NCBI GenBank assembly: GCA_026713865.1
Contig: JAPONQ010000014.1
Coordinates: 1 to 64,000, forward strand
From: Chloroflexota bacterium
GTDB taxonomy: Bacteria; Chloroflexota; Dehalococcoidia; UBA2979
Direction: 5' to 3'
DNA: 64,000 bases
Part shown: positions 40,822 to 49,945 of the stretch, piece after piece
How the letters are laid out: each line of letters opens with the position of its first letter
Position numbering within the stretch: the first letter of the stretch is position 1
The notes under the pieces: generated by a model
Told to the model about the DNA's origin: nothing
Database searches by the model: none
Seen by the model: only the letters and a program-made list of their open reading frames with translations
Position numbers and translations under genes: made by a program

Positions 40822-42665
40822 CGCCCCGCGGCGGCGACCGTCGCCGCGCGCAACGCAGCGGCGACGCCGGACCACAGCTCGCGGTGAAGCGCGACGTTGC
40901 GATCGCGCTCGGTGCGCAGCTCGAGGACCGTCAGGCCGGGCTGTCCGAGCGCTCCGGCGATCGCCTCCCGCATCGCGCCGGCGCGAGCCGGCAGCGGCGA
41001 GTGACGCCCGCCGAAGAGCGCGGCGGCGGCCGCCGCGTCGAGTCCCGCCGGCGTGCCGAACCACGGTTCGAACAGCCCGGGCAGCGCCTCGCGCTGCGGC
41101 AGGAAGTGGAAGATCCCGCCGCCGTCGTTGTGGATGAGCACGACCACGAGAGAGAGCCCGTGATGCCCGACCGCCCAGAGACCCGTGAGGTCGTGGAGGT
41201 AGGAGAGATCCCCCACCAGCAGGGCGACCGGGCCGCTGCGCTGCTCGCCGGCGACGAGCGCCGCGCCCGCGGCCGTGGACGCCACTCCGTCGATCCCCGA
41301 CGCCCCCCGGGTGCCGACGATGCGGAGACGCCGTCCCAGCACGGGCACGAATCCGTCGACGTCCCGCACAGGCATGCTGTTGCCGCAGACGAGCGTTCCG
41401 CCGTCGGGGAGCGCCTCGGCGAGCACGCGCGCCGCCAGTGCCTCGAACGGCTCGCCTCGCGCGTCGATCTCCTCGAGCCCGCGATCGATGGCCTCGCCCG
41501 CGATCGCATCTGCCTCGCGCCAGCCCGCGAGCCACTCCCCGCTGGGAGGCGGCGCCCCCTCGACGGCACCGGCGAGGGCGGAGGCAAAGGCCCCGGGCTC
41601 GGCGCGATGCAGCTCCGCGGAGGCCGACGGGTCGCGCCAGGCGCCCGCCTCGTCGACCACGTGCTCGCGCAGCGCGCCAGCCCGGTGCAGCCCGTCGAGC
41701 CAGGTCGCGAGCGGCTTCGAGGTCGGCTGCGCGCCGAAGCGGATCACGACCTCGGGCGCGAGCCTCTCCGCAGCGGAGGACTCCCGCAGGACGGCGTCGT
41801 AGTGGGCGATGACGCCGCCGGCCGCAGGGTCCGTGCGGAGCCCGGAGAGCGCGTCGGCGAGGATCGGCCAGCCGAGCGCGCCGGCGAGCCCGGTCACTTC
41901 CGCGGCGGGAAGAACCGGCGATCCCGGGCCGCAGATCACCAGCCCCCGCCGCCCCGAGCTCGCCGCGGCCAGCGTCCGGACGTCGTGCGGAGGCGGGGGA
42001 AGCGGCGCCCGGCCCGACGGCGGCAGCAGCGTCAGCGCCTCGGCCGCGGCCGCCGCCCGGCGCTGCGGTTGGCCGTCCCCGGCGACCAGCGGCTCCCGGA
42101 AGGGGAGGTTCAGATGCACGCAGCCCGCCGGGGGCCCGGCCGCGACCTCGACGGCACGGGCGGCGAGCTGGCGTGCGTGCTGGAGCAGGGCCGCCGGCGC
42201 CTCGCCCTCGGCCGGAGCGCAGGGCGCCTCGGCCGACCAGCGAGCGTGGGAGCCAAAGAGACGCAGCTGGTCGATCGCCTGCGGAGCGCCGACATCGCGC
42301 AGCTCGGGCGGCCTGTCGGCGGTGAGGAGCAGGAGCGGGACGCGGGAGAGCGAGGCCTCGACGGCGGCCGGCAGCAGGTTCGCCGCCGCCGTCCCCGAGG
42401 TCGAGACCACGGCGACCGGGCGGCCGCTCTGCCTCGCGATCCCGAGCGCGAAGTACCCGGCCGCGCGTTCGTCCATGTGCAGCAGGGGGCGCATCCCCGG
42501 CTCGGCGGCGACCGCGAGCACCAGGGGTGTGGAGCGCGAGCCGGGGCAGATGACGACGTGCCTCACCCCCGCCGCGGCGAGCTGCCGCACGAGCACGCGT
42601 GCGAGGGCTCCCCCCGGCGTGGCGGCGGCGGCCGGGGACGCGGGGGCGTTGCGGCGGTCGGGCAC
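40818..42665 (-). CDS. menD: SEPHCHC synthase MenD (ThDP-dependent)
   Basis: A 615-residue thiamin-diphosphate enzyme that condenses 2-oxoglutarate with isochorismate. It shows VICPGSRSTPLVLA, GRPVAVVSTSGTAAANLLPA, CGNSMPVRDVDGF, and the cofactor motif LLVGDLSYLHDLTGL ending in VVVLIHNDGGGIFHFLPQ. I chose GTG 42665, seven bases after GGAGG; the upstream reading has no better start. Ala/Pro-rich linkers make it somewhat longer than the Escherichia coli enzyme. Confidence 0.95.
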   Translation of the reverse strand: MPDRRNAPASPAAAATPGGALARVLVRQLAAAGVRHVVICPGSRSTPLVLAVAAEPGMRPLLHMDERAAGYFALGIARQSGRPVAVVSTSGTAAANLLPAAVEASLSRVPLLLLTADRPPELRDVGAPQAIDQLRLFGSHARWSAEAPCAPAEGEAPAALLQHARQLAARAVEVAAGPPAGCVHLNLPFREPLVAGDGQPQRRAAAAAEALTLLPPSGRAPLPPPPHDVRTLAAASSGRRGLVICGPGSPVLPAAEVTGLAGALGWPILADALSGLRTDPAAGGVIAHYDAVLRESSAAERLAPEVVIRFGAQPTSKPLATWLDGLHRAGALREHVVDEAGAWRDPSASAELHRAEPGAFASALAGAVEGAPPPSGEWLAGWREADAIAGEAIDRGLEEIDARGEPFEALAARVLAEALPDGGTLVCGNSMPVRDVDGFVPVLGRRLRIVGTRGASGIDGVASTAAGAALVAGEQRSGPVALLVGDLSYLHDLTGLWAVGHHGLSLVVVLIHNDGGGIFHFLPQREALPGLFEPWFGTPAGLDAAAAAALFGGRHSPLPARAGAMREAIAGALGQPGLTVLELRTERDRNVALHRELWSGVAAALRAATVAAAGR

Positions 42666-42709
42666 GGGCACCTCCGGACACGAGCTGCGCGCGGCGGGCG
42701 GGCGGCGGG

Positions 42710-44122
42710 CTAGGCCCCGGCGGCCTCGCCGCCCGGCACGAGCCCCAGCGCCTCCGCGAGCGGGCGGAACTTCAGCTCGACCTCGGCGAGCTCGTCCCCC
42801 GGCTCCGAGTCGCCCATGATACCGGCGCCCGCGAAGAGCCACGCGCGCTCTCGCCGAACGAGCGCAGAGCGCAGGGCGACGGCGAACTCGCCGTCGCCGG
42901 CGGCGTCGAGCCAGCCGACGGGCCCCCCGTACCAGCCGCGGTCGAACCGCTCGTGATCCGCGATCACGCGCAACGCCCGCTCCGTGGGCCAGCCACCGAC
43001 CGCCGGCGTCGGGTGGAGCCGCTCGACCAGATCGAGGATGTCGACGCCGGCGGAGACCTCCCCGCGCACCTCGGTCGCGAGGTGCTGGATGTTGCGCAGC
43101 CGGAGGAGCCCCGGCTGGTTCGGTGCACGCAGCCAGCGGCTCGCGGGAAGCAGCGCCTCGCGGATCGCGCGCACCACGATCTCGTGCTCGATGCGATCCT
43201 TCGCGCTCGCCTGGAGCTCGCGGCCGCGGCGCTCGTCGTCCGCGGCGTCGGCCCCTCGCTGCGCGGATCCGGCGAGCCCGAGCGCCCTCATCGCGCCGTC
43301 CCGGAGGCTGACCAGCAGTTCGGGGCTCGCGCCGAGGAAGGTCGAGTCCCCGCGGGTCACGCTGAACAGATGACAGTCGCGGTAGCCGTCGCGGAGCCGC
43401 CGCAGCGCGCGCCCGCGCTCGATCGGCCCCCCGGAGGCGAACTCGCGGCAGGTCGCGAGCACGACCTTCTCATAGTGGCCGGCGCGCACCTCGGAGGCGA
43501 CGCGGGCGACACTCCCCAGCCAGCGCTCCGCGTCGACGTCGCACGCGACGCTCGCGGCGGGGGCCGTCCCGCATGCATCCGGCCCCGTCGAGTCGCCTCG
43601 GGCGAGAGCGCCCAGCACGTCCGCCAGTCTCGTCGCCGGTACACCGGGCGCGAGCACGACGCCGGCCTCGCCGCCGTCGCGCACGAAGAGCATCTCGGGA
43701 AGCAGCAGGGCACCGCGGCCGAAGCCCTCCCACGGGACGTCCGGCGACGCCCCCGCCGGTCTCGCCGGACCGGGGAGGTCGAGCGGCGTCGCCCCGAATG
43801 AGACCCCTCCCAGCAGGCGCGGCCTCAGCGCTCCGGTCTCGACCTCGGTCGGCGCGCGGAGGAGCTCGTCGGCGCCGAGCCGCAGCGCGGCCGCGCCTCC
43901 ACCGGCGGGGAGCTCGGCGCGGCCGGCCTCTCCGACCGCGATGAGCGAGAAGTCCCTGTCGGGACGCTCGTAAGAGGAGGTCACCCCCCAGAACCCGATG
44001 TCGGAGAGGAGTCGCCCAACGTCGATCCCGGCCGGCAGGCGCAGCCCGCGGAACGCGCTCTCGGGGCGCGCCGCGGCGCGGCGCGCCACCTCCCGGACCT
44101 GGGAGCCGGAGGCGAGGATCAT
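42710..44122 (-). CDS. menF: Isochorismate synthase MenF
   Basis: A 470-residue chorismate-utilising enzyme and the first gene of the men operon. The catalytic C-terminal domain has VLATCREFASGG, TFLGASPELLVSL, GLAGSAQRGADAADDERRG, HLATEVRGEVSAG, HPTPAVGGWPTERALRVI, RGWYGGPVGW and WLFAGAGIMGDSEPGDELAE. I chose ATG 44122, preceded by GAGG; a reading 23 codons longer lacks support. The isochorismate role over salicylate or anthranilate synthesis follows from the adjacent menD. Confidence 0.94.
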   Translation of the reverse strand: MILASGSQVREVARRAAARPESAFRGLRLPAGIDVGRLLSDIGFWGVTSSYERPDRDFSLIAVGEAGRAELPAGGGAAALRLGADELLRAPTEVETGALRPRLLGGVSFGATPLDLPGPARPAGASPDVPWEGFGRGALLLPEMLFVRDGGEAGVVLAPGVPATRLADVLGALARGDSTGPDACGTAPAASVACDVDAERWLGSVARVASEVRAGHYEKVVLATCREFASGGPIERGRALRRLRDGYRDCHLFSVTRGDSTFLGASPELLVSLRDGAMRALGLAGSAQRGADAADDERRGRELQASAKDRIEHEIVVRAIREALLPASRWLRAPNQPGLLRLRNIQHLATEVRGEVSAGVDILDLVERLHPTPAVGGWPTERALRVIADHERFDRGWYGGPVGWLDAAGDGEFAVALRSALVRRERAWLFAGAGIMGDSEPGDELAEVELKFRPLAEALGLVPGGEAAGA

Positions 44123-44542
44123 CGGCGCCTCAGTCCGCCGCCGATCCGCGGCGCCCCACCGGCGGTCGAGCCGATGCGGCGTCCGGATCACTCGTGGTCC
44201 CCCCGCCCGCGACCCGCGCCATCCCTCCGCGGGGGATCACCGGTCGCACACGCGGCGCAGGAGACGCCCTCGAGGGCCGCGCCACAGTGTAGGAGCGAGC
44301 ACCCTTACATGCCCGACGGCGGATCGCCCCGCGGCTCCGTTGCGGGGCCCGGCGCGCCGCGCCCGGGCGGTCGTGCGGAGCGAGGGCCCGGGAGCCGGGT
44401 CACTCGCCCCGGACGGGCGGTGAAGGTGCAGCCACGCCGCCGCTGTGGTAGTCATCGACGCGTGCCGGCGCGTGACCCCGCGCCCCACCGGCGCCCGGGG
44501 TCATCGCGATGCTCGGGGTTGCGCGCGCTCGAGGAGGGCAGG
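44123..44542. other. 420-base gap upstream of menF and of the zinc-ribbon gene
   Basis: A divergent intergenic stretch. On the minus strand TACACT at 44286-44291 could be the -10 of the men operon, giving a leader of about 150 bases that includes the palindrome GCCCTCGAGGGC. No riboswitch pattern was recognised. The plus-strand half before the zinc-ribbon gene shows no clear promoter. Confidence 0.4.
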
Positions 44543-44710
44543 ATGGGCTTCCACAAGATCGGGGAGAGCGGAGTCGAGGGAAAATGCTCGCTCTGCGGGA
44601 CCTACGTCATCAAGGGCGGCGTCCCCTTCGGTACCAAGTCCGTGCTCTGCGGCGACTGCGGGGAGCGGCGCGACAGGATCGCGTACCGGGAGACCGCGGG
44701 GCGGCGCTAG
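44543..44710 (+). CDS. 55-residue zinc-ribbon protein
   Basis: A very small basic protein with two CxxC knuckles, KCSLCGTYV (Cys15 and Cys18) and VLCGDCGER (Cys36 and Cys39), spaced as in a four-cysteine zinc ribbon. The start is supported by GAGGAGGGCAGG just before ATG 44543. The pattern resembles CxxC-x(17)-CxxC proteins found as stand-alone ORFs in many GC-rich bacteria. A nucleic-acid or protein contact role is likely but not shown. It stands alone between the men operon and the acetate-CoA ligase gene. Confidence 0.75.
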   Translation: MGFHKIGESGVEGKCSLCGTYVIKGGVPFGTKSVLCGDCGERRDRIAYRETAGRR

Positions 44711-45094
44711 CGGTCGCTCCCGGGTGGCCTGCAGGTACGGGACCCCGTCCACTGCCGCGTGACGTCACAGCCGGGAGCAACCCGCTGCGGCGCGTCGCAC
44801 GCGCGTCTAGCGCCCGTGACCCGGCTCGAGGCGGTCGACGAGGTGCAGGCAGGCCGTGCGCGGCCTCAGGCGGGACGCCGTCGACGGGGGCACAGCGCCC
44901 GATGAGAGGCCGTTGAGGCAGCCGGGCCGTCGCGTCAGGCGGAGCCTGCGCGCATCGCCGGGCCGCCGCTGGTCGGGACCGGCCGGCAGGACGACGTCCC
45001 CGCCTCCCGGGAGCGGCGGCCCGGCTGCCGTCCGGCGATCGCCGCACGCCGGAGTTGGCACCTATACTCGCCACCGCGACGGAGGGGCAGACCG
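44711..45094. other. 384-base gap before the acetate--CoA ligase gene
   Basis: Apart from the -10 at its right end I see no gene or structured RNA here. Open frames on both strands (for example about 44807-45061 minus) have no ribosome site, no recognisable motif and a composition expected of random GC-rich DNA. Confidence 0.5.
45063..45068 (+). promoter_or_regulatory. -10 element (TATACT)
   Basis: TATACT lies 26 bases before the acetate--CoA ligase ATG, close to the consensus and outstanding in this sequence. Transcription would start near 45075, leaving a short leader that carries GGAGGGG. Confidence 0.55.
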
Positions 45095-46840
45095 ATGGTG
45101 ATGAGCTACGCCGAGATTGCAAAGCAGCCGGAGGCGCTTCGACGCACTCCGAATCTCGGGGAGTGGGCCGACGAGCGCGCCGGCTGGAGCTGGGACTCCG
45201 TCGTCGCCGAACTCGACCTTCCCGACGGGCTCGTCAACCAGGCCCACGAGTGCATCGACCGCCACGCGGCGGCCTCGCCCGACAAGGTGGCGATGATCTG
45301 GGAAGGCTCCGACGGCTCCGTCGAGCGCTACAGCTTCGACGAGATGCGCCGCCACTCGAACCGCTTCGCCAACGCGCTGGCCGCCCTCGGCATCGGGAAG
45401 GCGGAACGCGTCTTCTTCTTCACCGACCGCATCCCCGAGCTCTACTTCGCCTGCTTCGGCACGCTGAAGCGGGGCGCGATCATTGCTCCGCTCTTCTCCG
45501 CCTTCGGTCCGGAGCCGGTGAAGGAGCGGATCGAGCGCGCCGAGGGGTCCGTGGTCGTGACCACCCCGAACCTGCTGCCCAAGATCAATGCCATCCGCTC
45601 AGACCTGCCGAGCCTGCGCCACGTGATCGTGATCGCGCACCGCGCCGGCGCAGAGGTTGCCCCGGAAGATCTCGACTACCAAGAGCTCGTCCGCGACGCC
45701 TCCGAGGAGTACGAGATCGAGCGCACCGGCTCCGAAGACTGGTCGGTGATGCACTTCACCTCGGGAACGACCGGCCTGCCCAAGGGCGCCGCACACGTCC
45801 ACAACGCCGTGATCAGCCACTACGCGACCGGGAAGTACGTGCTCGACCTCCACGCCGACGACGTCTACTGGTGCACGGCCGACCCGGGATGGGTGACCGG
45901 CACCTCCTACGGGATGTTCGCGCCCTGGAGCAACGGCGTGACCAACCTGATCTACGAGGGGGGATTCGGTGCCTCGCGCTGGTACGAGACCATCGCGCGC
46001 CACAACGTCACGGTCTGGTACACGGCGCCGACGGCGATTCGCCTGCTGATGAAGGCCGGTTCGGACGCCGCGAGGCGCCACGACCTCTCGTCGCTCCGCT
46101 ACGTCATGTCGGTCGGCGAACCCCTCAACCCGGAGGGCGTGGTCTGGGGCGAGGACGCCTTCCAGCTGCCGATTCACGACAACTGGTGGCAGACGGAGAC
46201 GGGCGCGATCATGATCGCGAACTACATCGGGATGCCGATCCGGCCGGGCTCGATGGGCCGCCCCTTCCCCGGCATCGAGGCGGCGATCATCGACGACCAG
46301 TTCCAGCCGGTCGACGAGCCGATGAAGGAGGGGCAGCTGGCGCTGAAGCCCGGCTGGCCGTCGATGTTCCGCACCTACTGGAACGACCAGGAGCGCTACG
46401 ACTCGCGGTTCAAGGGGGGCTGGTACCTGACCGGCGATCGCGCGAAGCGCGACGCGGACGGCTACTTCTGGTTCGTCGGGCGCGACGACGACGTGATCAA
46501 CACGGCCGGACACCTCGTGGGCCCCTTCGAGGTCGAGAGCGCCCTCATCGAGCACGACTCCGTCGCCGAGGCGGGTGTGATCGGCAAGCCCGATCCCGTC
46601 GCGATGGAGATCGTGAAGGCCTTCGTGAGCCTGGCGGCCGGCGTCGAGCCCTCCGAGCGGCTGCGCCGCGAACTCACCCGACACTGCCGTGAGCGCCTGG
46701 GGCCCGGCGTGGCACCGCGCGAGATCGAGTTCATCGACACGCTCCCCAAGACGCGCTCCGGGAAGATCATGCGGCGGCTGCTGAAGGCGCGCGAGCTCGG
46801 CCTGCCCGAGGGCGACACCTCGACGCTGGAAGACGACTAG
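45095..46840 (+). CDS. acsA: Acetate--CoA ligase (AMP-forming)
   Basis: A 581-residue acetyl-CoA synthetase, close in size to the Bacillus AcsA type. Motifs are MHFTSGTTGLPKGAAHVHN (P-loop), NWWQTETGAIMIANY (the Trp that restricts the acyl pocket to acetate/propionate), GGWYLTGDRAKRDADGYFWF, GRDDDVINTAGHLVGPFEVE and the catalytic Lys in TRSGKIMRRLLKA, a site commonly acetylated in this family. ATG 45095 is seven bases after GGAGGGG. It is followed 59 bases later by citrate synthase, linking acetate activation to the TCA cycle. Confidence 0.93.
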   Translation: MVMSYAEIAKQPEALRRTPNLGEWADERAGWSWDSVVAELDLPDGLVNQAHECIDRHAAASPDKVAMIWEGSDGSVERYSFDEMRRHSNRFANALAALGIGKAERVFFFTDRIPELYFACFGTLKRGAIIAPLFSAFGPEPVKERIERAEGSVVVTTPNLLPKINAIRSDLPSLRHVIVIAHRAGAEVAPEDLDYQELVRDASEEYEIERTGSEDWSVMHFTSGTTGLPKGAAHVHNAVISHYATGKYVLDLHADDVYWCTADPGWVTGTSYGMFAPWSNGVTNLIYEGGFGASRWYETIARHNVTVWYTAPTAIRLLMKAGSDAARRHDLSSLRYVMSVGEPLNPEGVVWGEDAFQLPIHDNWWQTETGAIMIANYIGMPIRPGSMGRPFPGIEAAIIDDQFQPVDEPMKEGQLALKPGWPSMFRTYWNDQERYDSRFKGGWYLTGDRAKRDADGYFWFVGRDDDVINTAGHLVGPFEVESALIEHDSVAEAGVIGKPDPVAMEIVKAFVSLAAGVEPSERLRRELTRHCRERLGPGVAPREIEFIDTLPKTRSGKIMRRLLKARELGLPEGDTSTLEDD

Positions 46841-46899
46841 ACCCGGGAGCGCGCCCGACGGTGCACACGACCGGAGCACCTGACCGAGGAGGCAAGGCG

Positions 46900-48057
46900 A
46901 TGTCGACCACGGCGCCGGGGGGCGAGGCGCGCCCGGAGATCCACCGCGGCCTGAACGGCGTCTACTTCGACCGCTCGCAGGTCTGCTCCATCGACGGGCG
47001 TGCCGGCACGCTGCACTACCGCGGCTATTCGATCCACGAGCTCGCCGAGCACTCCACCTTCGAGGAGACCGCGTACCTGCTGCTGCGCGGCGAGCTGCCG
47101 ACCCGCGCCGAGCTCGACGCCTTCGAGTCGGAGCTCCTCGCGGCGCGGGCGGTGCCCGAGCCGGTGCTCGCGATCCCGCGGGCGATGGAGCGCGCCCACC
47201 CCATGGACGTGCTGCGCACGGCCGTCTCGGCCCTCGCCGCCTTCGACCCGGAGCGCGACGACGGATCGCCCGGGGCGGTCGCGCGCAAGGGCGCACGGCT
47301 CACTGCGCAGACGGCGACCCTGGTCGCCGCTCACCACGCCGTCCGCCAGGGGCGCGATCCGATCGCGCCGTCCCGCTCGCTCCCGCACGCCGCCAACTTC
47401 CTCTACATGATGAACGGCGAGGAGCCCGCTCCCGAGACGGCCCGCCTGATGGACGTCGACTTCGTGCTCCACGCCGAGCACAGCTCGAACGCCTCATCGT
47501 TCGCGGCGCGGGTCGTCGCCGGGACCGGCGCCGACCTCCATGCGGCGATCGTCTCCGGCATCGCCGCACTCTCGGGCCCCGCGCACGGCGGCGCCGCCGA
47601 GAACGTGATGCAGATGGCGCGAGAGATCGGCGAGCCGGCGAACGCCGCCGGCTACGTGAAGTCGAAGCGCAGCCGGCGCGAGCCGGTCATGGGATTCGGA
47701 CACCGCGTCTACCGCACGGAGGACCCGCGCGCGCGCCACCTCCGCGCGGGTGTCCGCCGCCTCTCCGCCGAGCGCGGCGAACCGACGTGGCTGGCGATCC
47801 TCGAGGCCGTGGAGGAAACGATGCGCCCCTACGCGCGGCTGGGCGTGGCGCCCAACGTCGACTTCTACGCCGGCGTCATCTATCACCTGCTCGGCCTTCC
47901 GCAGGACTTCTTCGTCCCGATCTTCGCGCTCGGCCGCGTCCCGGGATGGACGGTACAGGTGCTGGAGCAGATCGAGAACAACATCCTGATCCGCCCGCTG
48001 CTCGACTACCACGGGCCCTCCGCGCGTCCCTACGTCCCGATCGAGAGGCGCGGATAG
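46900..48057 (+). CDS. gltA: Citrate synthase (possibly 2-methylcitrate synthase)
   Basis: A 385-residue citrate synthase of the short, Gram-positive/archaeal form. Catalytic residues are visible in LHAEHSSNAS (His), MGFGHRVYR (His) and APNVDFYAG (Asp). GLNGVYFDRSQVCSIDGRAG is the usual N terminus. Oxaloacetate/acetyl-CoA is the default assignment, and methylcitrate synthase cannot be excluded from sequence. ATG 46900 follows GAGGAGG. It is cotranscribed with the acetate--CoA ligase and the transglutaminase-like gene. Confidence 0.92.
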   Translation: MSTTAPGGEARPEIHRGLNGVYFDRSQVCSIDGRAGTLHYRGYSIHELAEHSTFEETAYLLLRGELPTRAELDAFESELLAARAVPEPVLAIPRAMERAHPMDVLRTAVSALAAFDPERDDGSPGAVARKGARLTAQTATLVAAHHAVRQGRDPIAPSRSLPHAANFLYMMNGEEPAPETARLMDVDFVLHAEHSSNASSFAARVVAGTGADLHAAIVSGIAALSGPAHGGAAENVMQMAREIGEPANAAGYVKSKRSRREPVMGFGHRVYRTEDPRARHLRAGVRRLSAERGEPTWLAILEAVEETMRPYARLGVAPNVDFYAGVIYHLLGLPQDFFVPIFALGRVPGWTVQVLEQIENNILIRPLLDYHGPSARPYVPIERRG

Positions 48058-48060
48058 CCG

Positions 48061-48678
48061 GTGCCGCTGCTCCCGGCCTTTCGCGAGGAGGCCGCCGGCC
48101 GCGGCCTGCTCTCCCCCGACGCCCCGCTCGACGCGACAGCGACCTTCGCCCTCATCCGGGACATGCCCTGGTCGGCCTCGGTCAGCGCGCTCCCGGAACT
48201 CACGCTCTCCGTGTGGAGGGGCGACGACTCGGCAAAGCACCACCTGCTGCGGACGCTTCTCTACGAGCTGGGGCAGCGCTGCATCCTCATGGCCTGCACG
48301 CACGCCTGGAGCGTCGAGAGCGCGCCGTGGGCCCGGGCGGAGCCGCGCGCGATCCTGGATGAGGGTCCCGTCCCCGACGTGCACACCTTCCTGCGCGTGG
48401 AGAGCGACCGCGGCTGGGGCAGCGTCGACGCCACCTGGCCGCTCGCCGCGCGGGCGCTCGGCCTTCCCGCCAACGAGCGCTACGTCCCCGGGCGCGAGAT
48501 GCAGATCGCCTGCGACCCGCAGGAGCTCTACCACGTCCCGGAGGATGCCGATCCCGAGGAGTTCCGCCGCCGCCTGCTCGAAGCGCATGCCGACGAGCAC
48601 GGGCCGCGCGCCCGCGAACGCCGCCGCGTCTTCCGGTCCGCCCTCGAGCTCTGGCTCTCCGCTCCCGGCGACGCGTGA
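48061..48678 (+). CDS. Transglutaminase-like fold protein (tentative)
   Basis: A 205-residue protein I do not recognise firmly. The central part, VHTFLRVESDRGWGSVDATWP (split by an Arg-rich turn), looks like the His and Asp strands of the transglutaminase/protease core. A Cys-rich helix GQRCILMACTHAW precedes it at the place of the nucleophile Cys. The C terminus is a charged helix (residues 160-195). The GTG start comes three bases after the citrate synthase stop, so translation is coupled. Its role next to acetate and citrate enzymes is unknown. Confidence 0.55.
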   Translation: MPLLPAFREEAAGRGLLSPDAPLDATATFALIRDMPWSASVSALPELTLSVWRGDDSAKHHLLRTLLYELGQRCILMACTHAWSVESAPWARAEPRAILDEGPVPDVHTFLRVESDRGWGSVDATWPLAARALGLPANERYVPGREMQIACDPQELYHVPEDADPEEFRRRLLEAHADEHGPRARERRRVFRSALELWLSAPGDA

Positions 48679-48690
48679 GCGGGTCGCTGC

Positions 48691-48698
48691 GCTAGGAT
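48691..48698 (+). promoter_or_regulatory. -10 element (GCTAGGAT) placed for a leaderless mRNA
   Basis: TAGGAT ends 6 bases before the GTG of the small membrane protein, with no ribosome site between. It matches the GCTANNNT form. Confidence 0.5.
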
Positions 48699-48704
48699 AC
48701 CGCG

Positions 48705-48998
48705 GTGCGCAGGCAATCCCTCCGCGAATCGCTCGTGCTCTCGCTCCTCCTTACCGCCGGGTGGGGGGTGGTGCTGCAGTTCACCGAGAGCGACCCCGAT
48801 CCGCTGAGCATCGTGCAGACGCTGCTCTTCTTCTTCGTCATCATCCTGGGGACGATGCGGATCGCGAACCTCGTGCTGACCCGGATCTTCCCCCCCAAGG
48901 CGCCCCCGCCCCCGCCGCCGCCGACGCCGCCGAAGAGCGAGCGGCGCGCGCACGCGATGCGACGCCGCGGCCGCAGGCGGCGGCGGCCGCGCGGCTAG
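48705..48998 (+). CDS. Small two-helix membrane protein with Pro- and Arg-rich tail
   Basis: A 97-residue protein not recognised as a named family. Two membrane helices (about 8-25 and 36-58) are followed by a run of prolines (67-75) and an Arg-rich C terminus with more than ten arginines in the last 25 residues, which should contact nucleic acid, ribosome or acidic lipid on the inner side. GTG start, probably leaderless. It lies between the transglutaminase-like gene and the AEC permease, nine bases before the latter. Confidence 0.65.
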   Translation: MRRQSLRESLVLSLLLTAGWGVVLQFTESDPDPLSIVQTLLFFFVIILGTMRIANLVLTRIFPPKAPPPPPPPTPPKSERRAHAMRRRGRRRRRPRG

Positions 48999-49007
48999 CG
49001 CGCCGAG

Positions 49008-49910
49008 GTGCTTTCGGTCTTCGCCGAGGTCATCCTGCCGGTCGTCGTGATGGCGTCCGTGGGGGGCGTGATCGGGCGCTGGCGGCAGGTGGTGGCGGAG
49101 CCGATCTCCACCCTGGTCTTCTACGTCCTGAGCCCGGCGCTGATCTTCCGCTCCATGGCCGAGACGGATCTCGACCCCGCCCTCTCGGTCCGCATCGTGG
49201 CCGCGGCGTGGCTGCTCTTCTTCTGCGCCTGGGGCGTCTCGGCGCTGTGGTCGTCGCTGGTTCGGCACGACGCCCGCCAGCGAGCCGCCTTCGCGCTCAG
49301 CGTCACGGCCCTGAACGCCGGGAACATGGGGCTCCCGATCGCGCTGCTCGCGTTCGGCGACCGGGGTCTTCAGATCGCCGTTCTCTTCCTCGTGGCGAAC
49401 GCGGCGCTCAACTCCACCGCCAACGTCTTCATCGCCTCCCTCGCCGGCGCCAGCGCGCGCCACGCGCTGACCGCCCCGCTGCGCTATCCGATGCTCTACG
49501 CGACCCTCGCCGGCCTGCTCGTGAACGCGACCGGGACGGAGCTTCCCATTGCCCTCGACACCCCGATCGACGCCTTCGCCGACGCCGCGATCCCGACCAT
49601 GCTCGTCGTGCTCGGCCTGCAGCTCGTGCGCGGCGTCGAGCGCTCCGCGCTCCGCGACGTGACGGCCTCGGCGGCGCTGCGTCTCGGCGGCGGCCCGCTG
49701 CTGATGTGGGGGGTCACACTCGTGATCGGCATCGGCGGCGCCACCCAGCAGACCCTGATCGTCCTCGCGGCGATGCCCACCGCCGTCTTCACGACCATTC
49801 TCGCCACGGAGTTCTCGGCCCGGCCGCGCTTCGTGACGCTCACCGTCATCTCGTCGACCTTCGCCTCGGTCGCCTCGCTGACGCTGCTCATCACGGCGCT
49901 CCAGGGCTGA
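49008..49910 (+). CDS. AEC-family (auxin efflux carrier-like) permease
   Basis: A 300-residue permease with about ten transmembrane segments in two five-helix halves. The first half includes PISTLVFYVLSPALIFRSMAE and LNAGNMGLPIALLAFG, the broken-helix region of the family. The second includes IPTMLVVLGLQLVRG and PTAVFTTILATEFSARP. Bacterial members export or import malate, malonate and other carboxylates. GTG start, nine bases after the small membrane protein gene. Confidence 0.9.
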   Translation: MLSVFAEVILPVVVMASVGGVIGRWRQVVAEPISTLVFYVLSPALIFRSMAETDLDPALSVRIVAAAWLLFFCAWGVSALWSSLVRHDARQRAAFALSVTALNAGNMGLPIALLAFGDRGLQIAVLFLVANAALNSTANVFIASLAGASARHALTAPLRYPMLYATLAGLLVNATGTELPIALDTPIDAFADAAIPTMLVVLGLQLVRGVERSALRDVTASAALRLGGGPLLMWGVTLVIGIGGATQQTLIVLAAMPTAVFTTILATEFSARPRFVTLTVISSTFASVASLTLLITALQG

Positions 49911-49923
49911 GGCCGGCCGGCTC

Positions 49924-49940
49924 GCGGCCGAGGAGGCCGC
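49924..49940. terminator. Hairpin between convergent genes
   Basis: GCGGCC / GGCCGC with a five-base loop lies between the ends of the AEC permease and beta-lactamase-family genes. There is no T-tract, so confidence is low. Confidence 0.3.
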
Positions 49941-49945
49941 GCCGG

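Noticed and set aside
44807-45061. An 84-codon minus-strand frame in the gap before acsA
   Set aside because: No ribosome site, no recognisable motif and a composition like random frames. Left as intergenic.
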